In this document: piece after piece, positions 42,574 to 50,521 of the stretch
Position numbering within the stretch: position 1 is the first letter of the stretch
Layout: each line of letters begins with the position of its first letter
Assembly: GCF_016901955.1 (NCBI RefSeq)
Contig: NZ_JACJLC010000015.1
Span: 1-54,717, forward strand
Reading direction: 5' to 3'
Source: Pseudoflavonifractor phocaeensis
GTDB lineage: Bacteria; Bacillota; Clostridia; Oscillospirales; Oscillospiraceae
DNA length: 54,717 bases
Notes under the pieces: generated by a model
What the model saw: the letters and a program-made list of their open reading frames with translations, nothing else
What the model was told of the DNA's origin: nothing
The model's database searches: none
Program-made: the position numbers and the translations under genes

Positions 42574-43266
42574 ATGAGCGGCGAGATATTGATTGTGGAT
42601 GATGAGGCTGCCATCGGCAACCTGGTGGAGATCTATTTGAATAACGAGGGCTACACCGTGCATAAATGTACGGACGCCGCCGGGGCCCTGGCTTGCGTGG
42701 AGCGGAAACCGCTGGACCTGGCCATTCTGGATGTGATGCTGCCCGACATGGACGGCTTTGCTCTCTGTCAGAGAATCCGAGAGCGGTATCTGTTCCCCAT
42801 CATCATGCTCACAGCCAAGGTAGAGGATATGGATAAGATCACCGGCCTTACCCTGGGCGCCGATGATTATATTACAAAGCCCTTCAACCCCCTGGAGCTG
42901 GTGGCCAGGGTCAAGACCCAGCTGCGCCGCTATACCCGCTACAATCCGGGCAGTGGCATGGAAACTCCTCGGGAGTATGACATTCGGGGATTGCAGATCT
43001 CCAGCACCAACCACAAATGCACCCTTTTCGGGGAAGAACTTACCCTGACCCCCCTGGAATTTTCCATCCTGTGGTACCTGTGCAGCCGCCAGGGACATGT
43101 GGTGTCCAGCGAGGAGCTCTTCGAAGCGGTGTGGGGAGAGAAATTTATGGACAGCAACAACACCGTCATGAGCCACATTGCCCGCCTGCGGGAAAAAATG
43201 CATGAAAACAGCCGCAAGCCCAAGTTCGTCAAAACGGTCTGGGGGGTGGGTTATACCATTGAATAA
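42574..43266 (+). CDS. vanR: VanR-like OmpR-family response regulator
   Basis: The 230-residue regulator has receiver residues D9, D10, D53 (ILDVMLPDMDG) and K in ITKPFNPLEL, and a winged helix (TPLEFSILWYLC, SHIARLREKM, KTVWGVGYTIE). The sequence style, notably LARVKTQLRRY-type linker and VVSSEELFEAVWGEKF, is that of VanR regulators of vancomycin clusters. It overlaps the kinase gene by 8 bases. It probably binds the TCACA repeats upstream of the ligase gene, an inference from position. Confidence 0.85.
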   Translation: MSGEILIVDDEAAIGNLVEIYLNNEGYTVHKCTDAAGALACVERKPLDLAILDVMLPDMDGFALCQRIRERYLFPIIMLTAKVEDMDKITGLTLGADDYITKPFNPLELVARVKTQLRRYTRYNPGSGMETPREYDIRGLQISSTNHKCTLFGEELTLTPLEFSILWYLCSRQGHVVSSEELFEAVWGEKFMDSNNTVMSHIARLREKMHENSRKPKFVKTVWGVGYTIE

Positions 43267-44356
43267 CGCGGAACTGCGGGAACAGCGGGCCAGGCGTGCG
43301 GGCCGGCGGGCCTGGGGCCGGTATCTGCTGGCTCTGTTGGCCTGGGTAGCGGCGGTGATCGCTATGGTTTTTATGGGCGTTCTGGTCTGCTCCAGCGTCA
43401 CCTGGTATGCGGGGAGCCCCCTTTACCAGCTCCTCACCTGGGTACGGGATTATATTGTGTTCGTGTGCGCGCTGACGGTGCTGGCGGGCTGGGTGGTCAT
43501 CAGCTATGTGTTCATCGGTCGCTCCGCCCGGGACATGGAGTGGCTGCTGGCCGGGGCGGAGGAGCTGGCCCACCCCACAGCCTCCCCCATCCGTCTGCCC
43601 CAAACCCTGCAATCGGCGGAGGATCAGCTCAATCTGGTACGGGAGCAGGCCCTGCTGGGCGCCCGTACCGCCAAAGAGGCTGAGCAGCGGAAAAATGATC
43701 TGGTGGTCTACCTGGCCCATGACCTGAAAACCCCCTTGACCAGCGTGATTGGCTATCTCACCCTGCTGCGGGACGAGCCACAGCTCTCCCCTGAGATGCA
43801 GGCCCGGTACACCGGCGTGGCCCTGGAAAAGGCCGAGCGGCTGGAGGATCTTATCAACGAATTCTTTGATATCACCCGGTTCAGCCTCTCCCACCTGGAG
43901 CTGGAAAAACGGGACGTGGATCTGAAGCGGCTCCTGGAGCAGATGTGCAGCGAATTCGGACCGGTCCTGGCCCGGCGGCAGATGACCTGCGCTCTGGATC
44001 TGCCCGGTGAGCTGCGGCTGATCTGTGACCCGGATAAAATGGCCCGAGTCTTTGACAACCTGCTCAACAACGCCTGTCACTATGCCTATCCCGGTTCTAC
44101 TCTGTATGTGAAGGCCTGGGAGGCAGACGCTCAGGTGACCATCACCTTTCAGAACGCCGGGGCCACCATTCCGCCGGAAAAGCTCTCCAGGATGTTTGAG
44201 CAGTTCTTCCGCCTGGATCCCTCCCGGGGGAGCCACACCGGCAACGCCGGGCTGGGCCTGGCCATTGCCAAGGAGATCGTGGAGGCCCACGGCGGCGCTA
44301 TCACCGCCCAGAGCGCCCAGGAACAGGTGGTTTTTACCGTCACTCTGCCCCTGTAA
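43259..44356 (+). CDS. vanS: VanS-like sensor histidine kinase
   Basis: The 365-residue kinase has two membrane helices (about 22-44 and 64-86) with only a 20-residue external loop, a HAMP-like linker, the H box YLAHDLKTPLTSVIGYLTLL with H154, and ATPase motifs (VFDNLLNNACHYA, GNAGLGLAIAKE). The H-box region is that of VanS kinases of D-Ser clusters. It starts at TTG, 8 bases after GGGGGGTGGG, inside the end of vanR. The tiny external loop suggests sensing within the membrane or of lipid-linked wall precursors. Confidence 0.88.
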   Translation: MNNAELREQRARRAGRRAWGRYLLALLAWVAAVIAMVFMGVLVCSSVTWYAGSPLYQLLTWVRDYIVFVCALTVLAGWVVISYVFIGRSARDMEWLLAGAEELAHPTASPIRLPQTLQSAEDQLNLVREQALLGARTAKEAEQRKNDLVVYLAHDLKTPLTSVIGYLTLLRDEPQLSPEMQARYTGVALEKAERLEDLINEFFDITRFSLSHLELEKRDVDLKRLLEQMCSEFGPVLARRQMTCALDLPGELRLICDPDKMARVFDNLLNNACHYAYPGSTLYVKAWEADAQVTITFQNAGATIPPEKLSRMFEQFFRLDPSRGSHTGNAGLGLAIAKEIVEAHGGAITAQSAQEQVVFTVTLPL

Positions 44357-44361
44357 GAAAA

Positions 44362-44399
44362 TCACAAGATTTTTCACAGAATATCACAGGAACTTCACA
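44362..44399 (+). promoter_or_regulatory. four phased TCACA repeats, candidate VanR operator
   Basis: TCACA begins at 44362, 44374, 44384 and 44395, intervals 12, 10 and 11 bases. Direct repeats on an 11-bp period are the usual binding pattern of OmpR/PhoB-type regulators. They lie between vanS and the ligase gene, 35 bases upstream of a candidate extended -10 box. Confidence 0.6.
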
Positions 44400-44416
44400 A
44401 GGGAAAAGAAACACAG

Positions 44417-44468
44417 ACAACGCCTTGTTTTGGTACGATTTCAGTGCCAAAGCAAGGCGTTGTTTTTT
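44417..44468 (+). terminator. hairpin terminator between vanS and vanG with a promoter in its loop
   Basis: ACAACGCCTTG (44417-44427) pairs with CAAGGCGTTGT (44453-44463), followed by six T. An inner stem TTGGTAC/GTGCCAA (44430-44436 with 44444-44450) extends it. The T tract ends one base before the ligase ribosome site. Confidence 0.8.
44431..44439 (+). promoter_or_regulatory. candidate extended -10 promoter of vanG
   Basis: TGGTACGAT is an extended -10 element (TGn plus TACGAT) with no good -35 at 17 bp, as expected of an activator-dependent promoter. RNA would start near 44446, inside the terminator loop and downstream of its left arm. Confidence 0.45.
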
Positions 44469-44482
44469 GGGAGGTTTTTTGT

Positions 44483-45520
44483 ATGAAACAGATTTTGGTT
44501 TTTTTCGGGGGCTGTTCTACCGAATACGGTGTGTCCCTTCAGTCTGCCCACGCGGTGTTGACCCACCTGGACCGCTCCCGCTATCTTCCCATCCCGGTGG
44601 GCATCACCCGGAATGGACAGTGGCGGTACTACGCCGGGCCGCTGGACGCCATCCCGGAGGACCGCTGGCAGGAGGAACCCTGGATCCCCTGCGCCCTCTG
44701 CCCTGACCGGGGCAGTGGGAAACTGCTGCTGCTGGACGGCAGCGGGAGTTCTCTCTCCTTCGACGCCGCCTTCCCGGTACTCCACGGAAAAAACGGTGAG
44801 GACGGCACGCTCCAGGGCCTGCTGGAGCTGGCGGGTATCCCCGTCATCGGCTGCGGTACTCTGTCCTCCGCCCTGTGCATGGACAAGGACCGGGCCCATA
44901 AGCTGGTGGCTCTGGCCGGGATAAAAGTCCCCCGGAGCCAGCTGTTCCACCAGGGTGTCCCGCTCGATGAGCTGGAGCAGGCGGCAGCCGCGCTGGGCTT
45001 TCCGCTCTTTGTAAAGCCTGTCCGGGCTGGCTCCTCCTTTGGCGTCACCCGGGTCACCGGTCCTGCTGGCTTGGCGGACGCGGCAGCCACCGCTTTTGCC
45101 AATGACCGGGAGCTGCTGCTGGAAGAAGCCATCCCCGGCTTTGAGGTGGGGTGCGCCGTACTGGGCACAGAAGATCTGACCGTGGGAGCGGTGGATGAGA
45201 TCGAGCTATCCCATGGCTTCTTTGATTTTGAGGAAAAATATACCCTGAAAACCTCCTCCATTCACTGTCCCGCCCGCATTCCGCCGGAAAAAGCAGCGGA
45301 GATCCAGGCGGCGGCCAAGGTCATCTACCGGGCCCTGGACTGCAAAGGCTTCGCCCGGGTGGACTCGTTCCTCACCCCGGCAGGAGAGGTCATCTTCAAC
45401 GAGGTGAACACCATCCCCGGCTTTACCGCCCACAGCCGCTATCCCAACATGATGAAAGCGATCGGCCTGGACTTTTCCCAGTTGATCACCCGCATCATGG
45501 AGACGGAGGTGGGAGCATGA
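44483..45520 (+). CDS. vanG: VanG-like D-alanine--D-serine ligase
   Basis: The 345-residue ATP-grasp ligase joins D-alanine to a second D-residue for peptidoglycan precursors. The N-terminal FGGCSTEYGVSLQSA, HGKNGEDGTLQG (101-112), VKPVRAGSSFG and FNEVNTIPGFT (306-315) are family motifs. The omega loop FFDFEEKYTLKT (E251-K252-Y253) is of the VanC/VanG D-Ser type, not the EKGSENA type of D-lactate ligases. Whole-length resemblance to VanG is strong from memory. GGGAGG lies 8 bases before ATG. The next gene overlaps by 4 bases. A housekeeping Ddl is possible but does not fit the neighbours. Confidence 0.88.
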   Translation: MKQILVFFGGCSTEYGVSLQSAHAVLTHLDRSRYLPIPVGITRNGQWRYYAGPLDAIPEDRWQEEPWIPCALCPDRGSGKLLLLDGSGSSLSFDAAFPVLHGKNGEDGTLQGLLELAGIPVIGCGTLSSALCMDKDRAHKLVALAGIKVPRSQLFHQGVPLDELEQAAAALGFPLFVKPVRAGSSFGVTRVTGPAGLADAAATAFANDRELLLEEAIPGFEVGCAVLGTEDLTVGAVDEIELSHGFFDFEEKYTLKTSSIHCPARIPPEKAAEIQAAAKVIYRALDCKGFARVDSFLTPAGEVIFNEVNTIPGFTAHSRYPNMMKAIGLDFSQLITRIMETEVGA

Positions 45521-46245
45521 GGGCGCAGATCCAAACCGCCGATCCTCTGCTCCTGGTAAATGCCGCCCATTCCATCCCAGACGCCTCCTGCCCGGAGCTG
45601 ATCGCCGTGGATCCCCGCTGGCCGGAGGTCCTGTTGGCGCAGCGGGCGGCAGCCCTGCTCAACGCCTGCATCCGATCGGTAGGAGGCGAGGAGCACATCG
45701 TCCCTGTATCCGGCTGGCGGAGCCGGAAGGAACAACAGGCCATCTGGGATCAAACCCTGGCCCGGGAGGGGGCAGTCTTTACCCGGCAGTACGTGGCCTG
45801 CCCTGGGCACAGTGAGCACGAGACGGGCCTGGCCATCGATCTGGGGCTGGCAGCCCCGGAGATCGACTTTATCCGCCCCCTTTTCCCCTACGACGGCGTG
45901 TGCGGCGCCTTCCGCCGGCGAGCGGCGGATTTCGGCTTCATTCTCCGTTATCCCGCCGGAAAGGAGGAAATTACCGGCATCGCCCATGAGCCCTGGCATT
46001 TTCGTTACGTTGGCGTGCCTCATGCCCAGCTCATGGTCCGCCTGGGCCTTACCCTGGAGGAATACCTGCTCCTGCTGCGCCGGGACCATACCCGACGCCC
46101 CTTGACCACCCAGGCGGGCGCCCGGATCTTTCAGATCCAATACTGCCGGGGTACGGACCGTCCCAACGGGGAGGATACCCAGGCCCTCCCCTGCCAAATA
46201 TCGGCGGACAACTGCGGCGGCTTCGTGGTCACCACCTGGAGGTGA
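45517..46245 (+). CDS. VanXY/VanY-like D,D-peptidase
   Basis: The 242-residue zinc peptidase has H101 and D108 in SEHETGLAID and E158 and H161 in HEPWHF, the VanY/VanXY (M15) catalytic set, plus R70 in SGWRSR. In vanG-type clusters this enzyme removes D-Ala-D-Ala dipeptide or the terminal D-Ala from precursors, so that D-Ser precursors dominate. There is no signal peptide or membrane helix, as in cytoplasmic VanXY. A C-terminal tail of about 50 residues (ARIFQIQYCRG and NCGGFVVTTWR) resembles VanXY-G. Confidence 0.85.
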   Translation: MRAQIQTADPLLLVNAAHSIPDASCPELIAVDPRWPEVLLAQRAAALLNACIRSVGGEEHIVPVSGWRSRKEQQAIWDQTLAREGAVFTRQYVACPGHSEHETGLAIDLGLAAPEIDFIRPLFPYDGVCGAFRRRAADFGFILRYPAGKEEITGIAHEPWHFRYVGVPHAQLMVRLGLTLEEYLLLLRRDHTRRPLTTQAGARIFQIQYCRGTDRPNGEDTQALPCQISADNCGGFVVTTWR

Positions 46246-46250
46246 CCGCC

Positions 46251-46724
46251 ATGTCCATACGAGGATTCTTCACCTATTGGTCCAGAGGGGATCGGATGGG
46301 CGGCCTTTGGCGGTTGTATGGCCTGCGCGGCCGGGCCAGGCACAGGCTGACCCGGGATCTCTGGACCCTCCTGCTCAACCGCTCCGCCCGGCGGCACGGA
46401 GGCTACCTGGGTCCCGAGGCTGTGATTCAGGGACGGCCAGTCCTTCCCCACGGGCTGCACGGCGTTTACATCTCCCGCTATGCCACCATTGGGCCGGGCT
46501 GCCGGATCTATCAAAACGTGACCATCGGAGAAGTAGGTGGAAAGGCCCCCTTCATCGGTCCTAACTGCCTGATCGGCGCCGGCGCAGTGATAGTGGGGGA
46601 CATAAAGGTGGGGGCAGGCGCAAAGATCGGAGCGGGGGCGGTGGTGTGCCAAGACATTCCGGAAGGGTGCACTGTGGTAGCCGGGCCGCCCCGGATCCTA
46701 AAGCGGGGGGATGGCCATGTCTGA
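46251..46724 (+). CDS. hexapeptide-repeat acyltransferase in the van cluster
   Basis: The 157-residue protein has a left-handed beta-helix of hexapeptide repeats (ATIGPGCRIYQNVTIG, CLIGAGAVIVGDIKVGAGAKIG) ending AGPPRIL, like serine acetyltransferases and sugar acetyltransferases. It lacks the DRHP catalytic histidine segment of CysE (GGKAPFIGPN at that site), so serine O-acetylation is doubtful. The ATG at 46251 has GGAGG 8 bases upstream. It lies between VanXY and the racemase, where VanT proteins normally carry a membrane acyltransferase domain. Confidence 0.8.
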   Translation: MSIRGFFTYWSRGDRMGGLWRLYGLRGRARHRLTRDLWTLLLNRSARRHGGYLGPEAVIQGRPVLPHGLHGVYISRYATIGPGCRIYQNVTIGEVGGKAPFIGPNCLIGAGAVIVGDIKVGAGAKIGAGAVVCQDIPEGCTVVAGPPRILKRGDGHV

Positions 46725-47874
46725 TTCCAAAAACCGAGCTTGGCGGGAGGTGGATCTCAGCGCCCTGGCTCACAACGCACACATCCTCCAGACAGCCCTG
46801 GCTCCCGGCTGCCGCCTAATGGCAGTGGTCAAAGCCGACGCTTACGGTCACGGGGCCATCCCCACTGCCCGCCGGCTGGAACGGGAAGGGATCCGAGCCT
46901 TCGCGGTGGCCTGCCTGGACGAGGGGATCGCCCTCCGCCAGGCAGGGATCCGTGGCGAGATCCTGATCCTGGGCTACACCTCTCCCTGGGAGGCGGAGGA
47001 ACTGATTCGGTGGAAACTGGTCCAAACCGTGGCCGACGAGCTTCATGGACAGGCACTGGCCGCCCGGGGCCTGCCCGTTCCGGTCCATCTGGCACTGGAC
47101 ACCGGGATGCACCGCCTGGGCATCCCAGCAGAAGACCGGGCGGCTCTGGTTCGCCTGTATGGACTGGCTGGGCTAAATATCCGGGGGGTATTCTCCCATC
47201 TGTGCGTTTCAGACAGTCTTCAGACTCAGGATCTGTCCTTTACCCAGGAGCAGCTGAAGCGGTTCTACGGAGCGCTCCAATGGCTGCGAGCACAGGGATA
47301 TGCCCCCGGAGAGACTCATATTCAAGCCAGCTACGGCATCTGGAACCTGCCGCCCCAACCCTGCACCTGGGCCCGGGCTGGCATCGCTCTCTACGGAGTC
47401 ACCAGCGACGGCAGGCCCACAAGGCAAGCGCTGGATCTTATACCAGTGCTATCTTTGCGGGCACGAGTGGCCTCCGTGCGTACCCTGGCTCCCGGAGAGG
47501 GCGCGGGATACGGTCTGGCCTTTCGGGCCAAGGATGCCCGGCGGCTGGCTACGGTCACGATCGGCTATGCCGACGGCCTGCCCAGAGATCTGCCACATCG
47601 GGGCGGCGCCGTCCTTCTGGCCGGGCAACGCTGCCCCATGGTGGGCAGAATGTGCATGGACCAGCTGCTGGTGGATGTGACCCATGCCCCTCACGCCGCC
47701 CCCGGCGACGTGGTCACCCTCATGGGCAGGGACGGAGGGCAAGTCATCTCCGCCGAGAATCTGGCCCGTCAGTGTGGCACCATTACCAACGAGCTGCTCT
47801 CCCGCCTGTCCCACCGCCTGCCGGTGGTAACGGCTGCCTTTGCGGCAAAACCGAAGAAAGAGAACCTTTTCTGA
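46711..47874 (+). CDS. vanT: VanT-like serine/alanine racemase, stand-alone
   Basis: The 387-residue fold-type III PLP racemase has K41 in MAVVKADAYGHG, the second catalytic tyrosine in GAGYGLAFRA and a TITNELLSR segment. There, N360 replaces the tyrosine that alanine racemases keep at the position of Tyr354 of the Geobacillus enzyme; asparagine at this site is described for VanT serine racemases. Phrases such as EILILGYTSP and HLCVSDS also match VanT. The membrane domain of VanT is absent. The start may be 46711 or 46717. It overlaps the acyltransferase gene by 14 bases. Confidence 0.87.
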   Translation: MAMSDSKNRAWREVDLSALAHNAHILQTALAPGCRLMAVVKADAYGHGAIPTARRLEREGIRAFAVACLDEGIALRQAGIRGEILILGYTSPWEAEELIRWKLVQTVADELHGQALAARGLPVPVHLALDTGMHRLGIPAEDRAALVRLYGLAGLNIRGVFSHLCVSDSLQTQDLSFTQEQLKRFYGALQWLRAQGYAPGETHIQASYGIWNLPPQPCTWARAGIALYGVTSDGRPTRQALDLIPVLSLRARVASVRTLAPGEGAGYGLAFRAKDARRLATVTIGYADGLPRDLPHRGGAVLLAGQRCPMVGRMCMDQLLVDVTHAPHAAPGDVVTLMGRDGGQVISAENLARQCGTITNELLSRLSHRLPVVTAAFAAKPKKENLF

Positions 47875-47890
47875 CTTTAAAATAACAAAC

Positions 47891-47926
47891 GGAGGGCCTG
47901 TCGCGGGATATCGCGACAGGCCCTCC
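47891..47926. terminator. bidirectional vanT/thiY terminator
   Basis: A 15-bp stem (47891-47905 with 47912-47926, loop GGATAT) lies between convergent vanT and thiY. On the minus strand it is followed by GTTTGTTATTTT. Confidence 0.85.
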
Positions 47927-47944
47927 GGCCGTTGCTATCCTATG

Positions 47945-48979
47945 TCACTGGTCCAGCAGGTCCACATAGAGCTGACCCAGAGCGGGGGCCTCCTGGATCA
48001 GCCCCTCGCTGAGCAGCCAGTCCACGTTCTCCTGCCAGCACTCCGCCGTCTGGGACAGGAAGGGTGCCTCAGCAGTCTCCATCATGGGCAGGAGGGTGGC
48101 CATGCTCTGTTGCTCCACCGTCTGGGACAGGGGGAAGTTCTCCTCGTTCTGATTGTTCAGCAGGATTTGGAGCACCCCGTCCGGGTCGGCCTGCATGTCG
48201 TCAAAGCCCTTGGCGCAGGCCCGCAGGAAGCCCTTCAGTACCTCCGGCTCGTTCTCGATCATCTCGTCGCTGGCCAGGAACACCCCCTCATAGTAGGTGG
48301 GCACACCGTAGTCGTCCAGGTCGAACCAGTTGACCTCGAACCCCTCCTCCTCCATCTGGGGCACCTCGTGGTTCACCAGGCAGCCGATGGTGGCGTCCAC
48401 ATTGCCGGTGGTCATGGAGCTCATCAGGTCAAAGCCCACGTCAATGAGGGTCACGTCGCTGGAGTCCGCCCCCACATAGGCCATGATGGAGTGGATCAGG
48501 GCCTCGGACAGCTCGGTGCCGGCGTAGCCGATGGTCTTGCCCACCAGGTCCTCCGGAGAGGTGATGTCCTTCTCCTTCAGGGAGAGAATGATGTTCAGGG
48601 GCCCCTGGACCACCGCGCCGATGGACTTGATGGGCACATCCTGATTGGCCCGGGCAATGATGACATCCTGCTGGTAGTACAGGCCGATCTCCGCCTGTCC
48701 GGCGGCTACCAGGGACATGGCGTCGTTGGCGTTGGAGGGGAACTGGATGGTCACGTCCAGGCCCTCCTCGGCAAAATAGCCCTTCTCAATGGCGTCGTAC
48801 AGGAAGGCGTGGAGAGCATTGGGGTACCAGTCCAGCACCACGCTGATCTCCCGCAGCTCCTGACCGCCGGAAGGGGTGTCCCCGCCGGTCTCAGTCCCGA
48901 GCTGGGCGGCGGGGGCAGAGCATCCTCCCAGCAGGAGGGCCCCCGCCAGGGCAAAGGTACAGATCCGTTTCATATCCAT
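47945..48979 (-). CDS. thiY: thiamine-pyrimidine ABC transporter binding lipoprotein (ThiY-like)
   Basis: The 344-residue lipoprotein has a signal peptide with lipobox LLGGC (C20) and the NMT1/THI5 fold, with VVLDWYPNALHAFLYDA and GYFAEEGLDV at its N-terminus. In Bacillus ThiY binds formylaminopyrimidine, a thiamine breakdown product. It is the last gene of the thi operon. Start chosen at 48979, close behind AGGAAAGG; the next ATG is two codons later. Confidence 0.88.
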   Translation of the reverse strand: MDMKRICTFALAGALLLGGCSAPAAQLGTETGGDTPSGGQELREISVVLDWYPNALHAFLYDAIEKGYFAEEGLDVTIQFPSNANDAMSLVAAGQAEIGLYYQQDVIIARANQDVPIKSIGAVVQGPLNIILSLKEKDITSPEDLVGKTIGYAGTELSEALIHSIMAYVGADSSDVTLIDVGFDLMSSMTTGNVDATIGCLVNHEVPQMEEEGFEVNWFDLDDYGVPTYYEGVFLASDEMIENEPEVLKGFLRACAKGFDDMQADPDGVLQILLNNQNEENFPLSQTVEQQSMATLLPMMETAEAPFLSQTAECWQENVDWLLSEGLIQEAPALGQLYVDLLDQ

Positions 48980-49004
48980 CTTTCCTTTCCTTTTTATATG
49001 CTTC

Positions 49005-49763
49005 TTATGAGGATTCGCCTCTCCAGCGGACAAATTTCCGCTCCAGCAGAGCCACGATACCCACGGCCGCCATGGCTACCGCCGACAGCAGCACGATGGG
49101 GGCAAATACCCCCGCCCCGTCCAGCTGACTCATCATCCGGCGGGAGAAGTAGCCCAGGCCGCTCTGGGCTCCAAGCCACTCCCCGATGGCCGCCCCGATG
49201 ATGCTCATGGGCACCGCCATTTTGATGGCGGAGAAAAAGTAGGGCAGAGCGCAGGGGGCCTTGATCTTCCAAAAAATCTCCCGGCGGGTGGCGCCGTAGG
49301 TCTGAAGGAGCTCAGCCATCTCGGTCTTGGCTGAGCGCAGGCCGTCGTACACCGTGATGGTGATGGGAAAAAAGGTAATGAGCACCGTCACCACCACTTT
49401 GCTCCAGATGCCGTAGCCAAACCACAGCACGAACAGCGGCGCGATGGCGATGGTGGGGATGGTCTGGGAGACCACCACCACCGGGTAGAGCATCCGCCGC
49501 ACCACGTCGCTGGCGTCCATGGCCACTGCCAGGGCCAGGCCCAGCACCAGGGAGATGGCCAGGCCGATGGTAGTCACCGTCATGGTGGCGGGCAGATGGG
49601 CGGTGAACAAGGGCTCTCGCAGCTCCCACAGCCGCTGGAGCACCTGCACCGGCGTGGGCAGGATGTAGGCCGCGTTCATCCCCATGGCTCCTCCCTGCCA
49701 TACCATCAGCAGGGCAAGCAGGAAAATGAGGGCAGGCAGGTTGCCCTTGCAGGCTTTTTTCAT
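49005..49763 (-). CDS. thiX: ABC transporter permease (ThiX-like)
   Basis: The 252-residue inner-membrane permease has about six helices and the BPD transport EAA loop (LLQTYGATRREIFWKIKAPCALPYFF). It is of the SsuC/TauC/ThiX type. It overlaps thiZ by 4 bases and precedes thiY, so its substrate is probably the pyrimidine moiety of thiamine. Confidence 0.88.
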   Translation of the reverse strand: MKKACKGNLPALIFLLALLMVWQGGAMGMNAAYILPTPVQVLQRLWELREPLFTAHLPATMTVTTIGLAISLVLGLALAVAMDASDVVRRMLYPVVVVSQTIPTIAIAPLFVLWFGYGIWSKVVVTVLITFFPITITVYDGLRSAKTEMAELLQTYGATRREIFWKIKAPCALPYFFSAIKMAVPMSIIGAAIGEWLGAQSGLGYFSRRMMSQLDGAGVFAPIVLLSAVAMAAVGIVALLERKFVRWRGESS

Positions 49764-50521
49764 GCCGTCACCTGCTTTCTCAGCAGCGTAATGAGCCGCT
49801 CCTTCAGTTCCACCATACTGGGCTCCGCCAGACAGGCCCGGTCCCGGGGGAACCCGGCGGGCACCTGAATCTCGGTAAGGGCATGGATGGGGGTGGCCTC
49901 CACCACCAGCACGCTGGAGGACAGGAACACCGCCTCCTCCACGTCGTGGGTGATGAACAAAATAGTCTTCTTATGCCGCTGCCACTGGTCCAGCAACCAC
50001 TCCTGCATGGAGATGCGGGTAAGAAAATCCAGAGCGGAGAAGGGCTCGTCCAGCAGCAGCAGGTCGCTGCCCGTCAACATGGTGCGGGCAAAGGCGGCCC
50101 GCTGCCGCATCCCGCCAGACAGCTCGTGGGGCATCTTGTCAAAGCAGCCCTCCAGCCCCACGTCGGCCAGGGCCGCCTCCACCTTCTTTCGCCGCTCTCC
50201 TTTGGACAGGCCTCCGGCCACCTCCAGAGGCAGGGCCACGTTCTCCCCCACGGTGCGCCATGGAAAGAGCAGGTCCTTTTGGGGCATATAACCGCAGTAC
50301 CGCTTCCGCCCGCCGATAGGCTGGCCGTCCACCAGGATCTCGCCCCCCTTGGGGGCAAGCAGGCCGTTGGTCATGCGGAAGATGGTGCTCTTGCCGCAGC
50401 CGCTCACTCCAACGATGCAGTGAAAGGAGCCGGGCTCCACCTGGAAGGAGAGCCGGTCGATGATGTCAAAGTCCTCCGATGGGTACTGATAGGACACTGA
50501 TTGAAATTCCAGGGCACTCAC
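49760..50521 (-). CDS. thiZ: ABC transporter ATP-binding protein (ThiZ-like)
   Basis: The 253-residue ATPase has Walker A GVSGCGKST (38-46), Q loop YMPQKDLLFPW, signature LSGGMRQR, Walker B LLLLDEP and the switch histidine in ITHDVEEA. It powers the ThiXY importer. It overlaps tenA and thiX by 4 bases each. Confidence 0.9.
   Translation of the reverse strand: MSALEFQSVSYQYPSEDFDIIDRLSFQVEPGSFHCIVGVSGCGKSTIFRMTNGLLAPKGGEILVDGQPIGGRKRYCGYMPQKDLLFPWRTVGENVALPLEVAGGLSKGERRKKVEAALADVGLEGCFDKMPHELSGGMRQRAAFARTMLTGSDLLLLDEPFSALDFLTRISMQEWLLDQWQRHKKTILFITHDVEEAVFLSSSVLVVEATPIHALTEIQVPAGFPRDRACLAEPSMVELKERLITLLRKQVTA

Noticed and set aside
44417..44468. A riboswitch before vanG
   Set aside because: The structure is a simple terminator hairpin with a small inner stem; there is no conserved aptamer sequence that I recognise.
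46251..46724. Annotation as a cysteine-pathway serine acetyltransferase (cysE)
   Set aside because: The fold is similar but the DRHP histidine segment is missing and no cysK lies nearby; the van context explains it better.
42322..47940. Recent mobile origin of the van cluster
   Set aside because: No integrase, transposase, direct repeat or composition change was seen at either end; it is flanked by rpoD and the thi operon.
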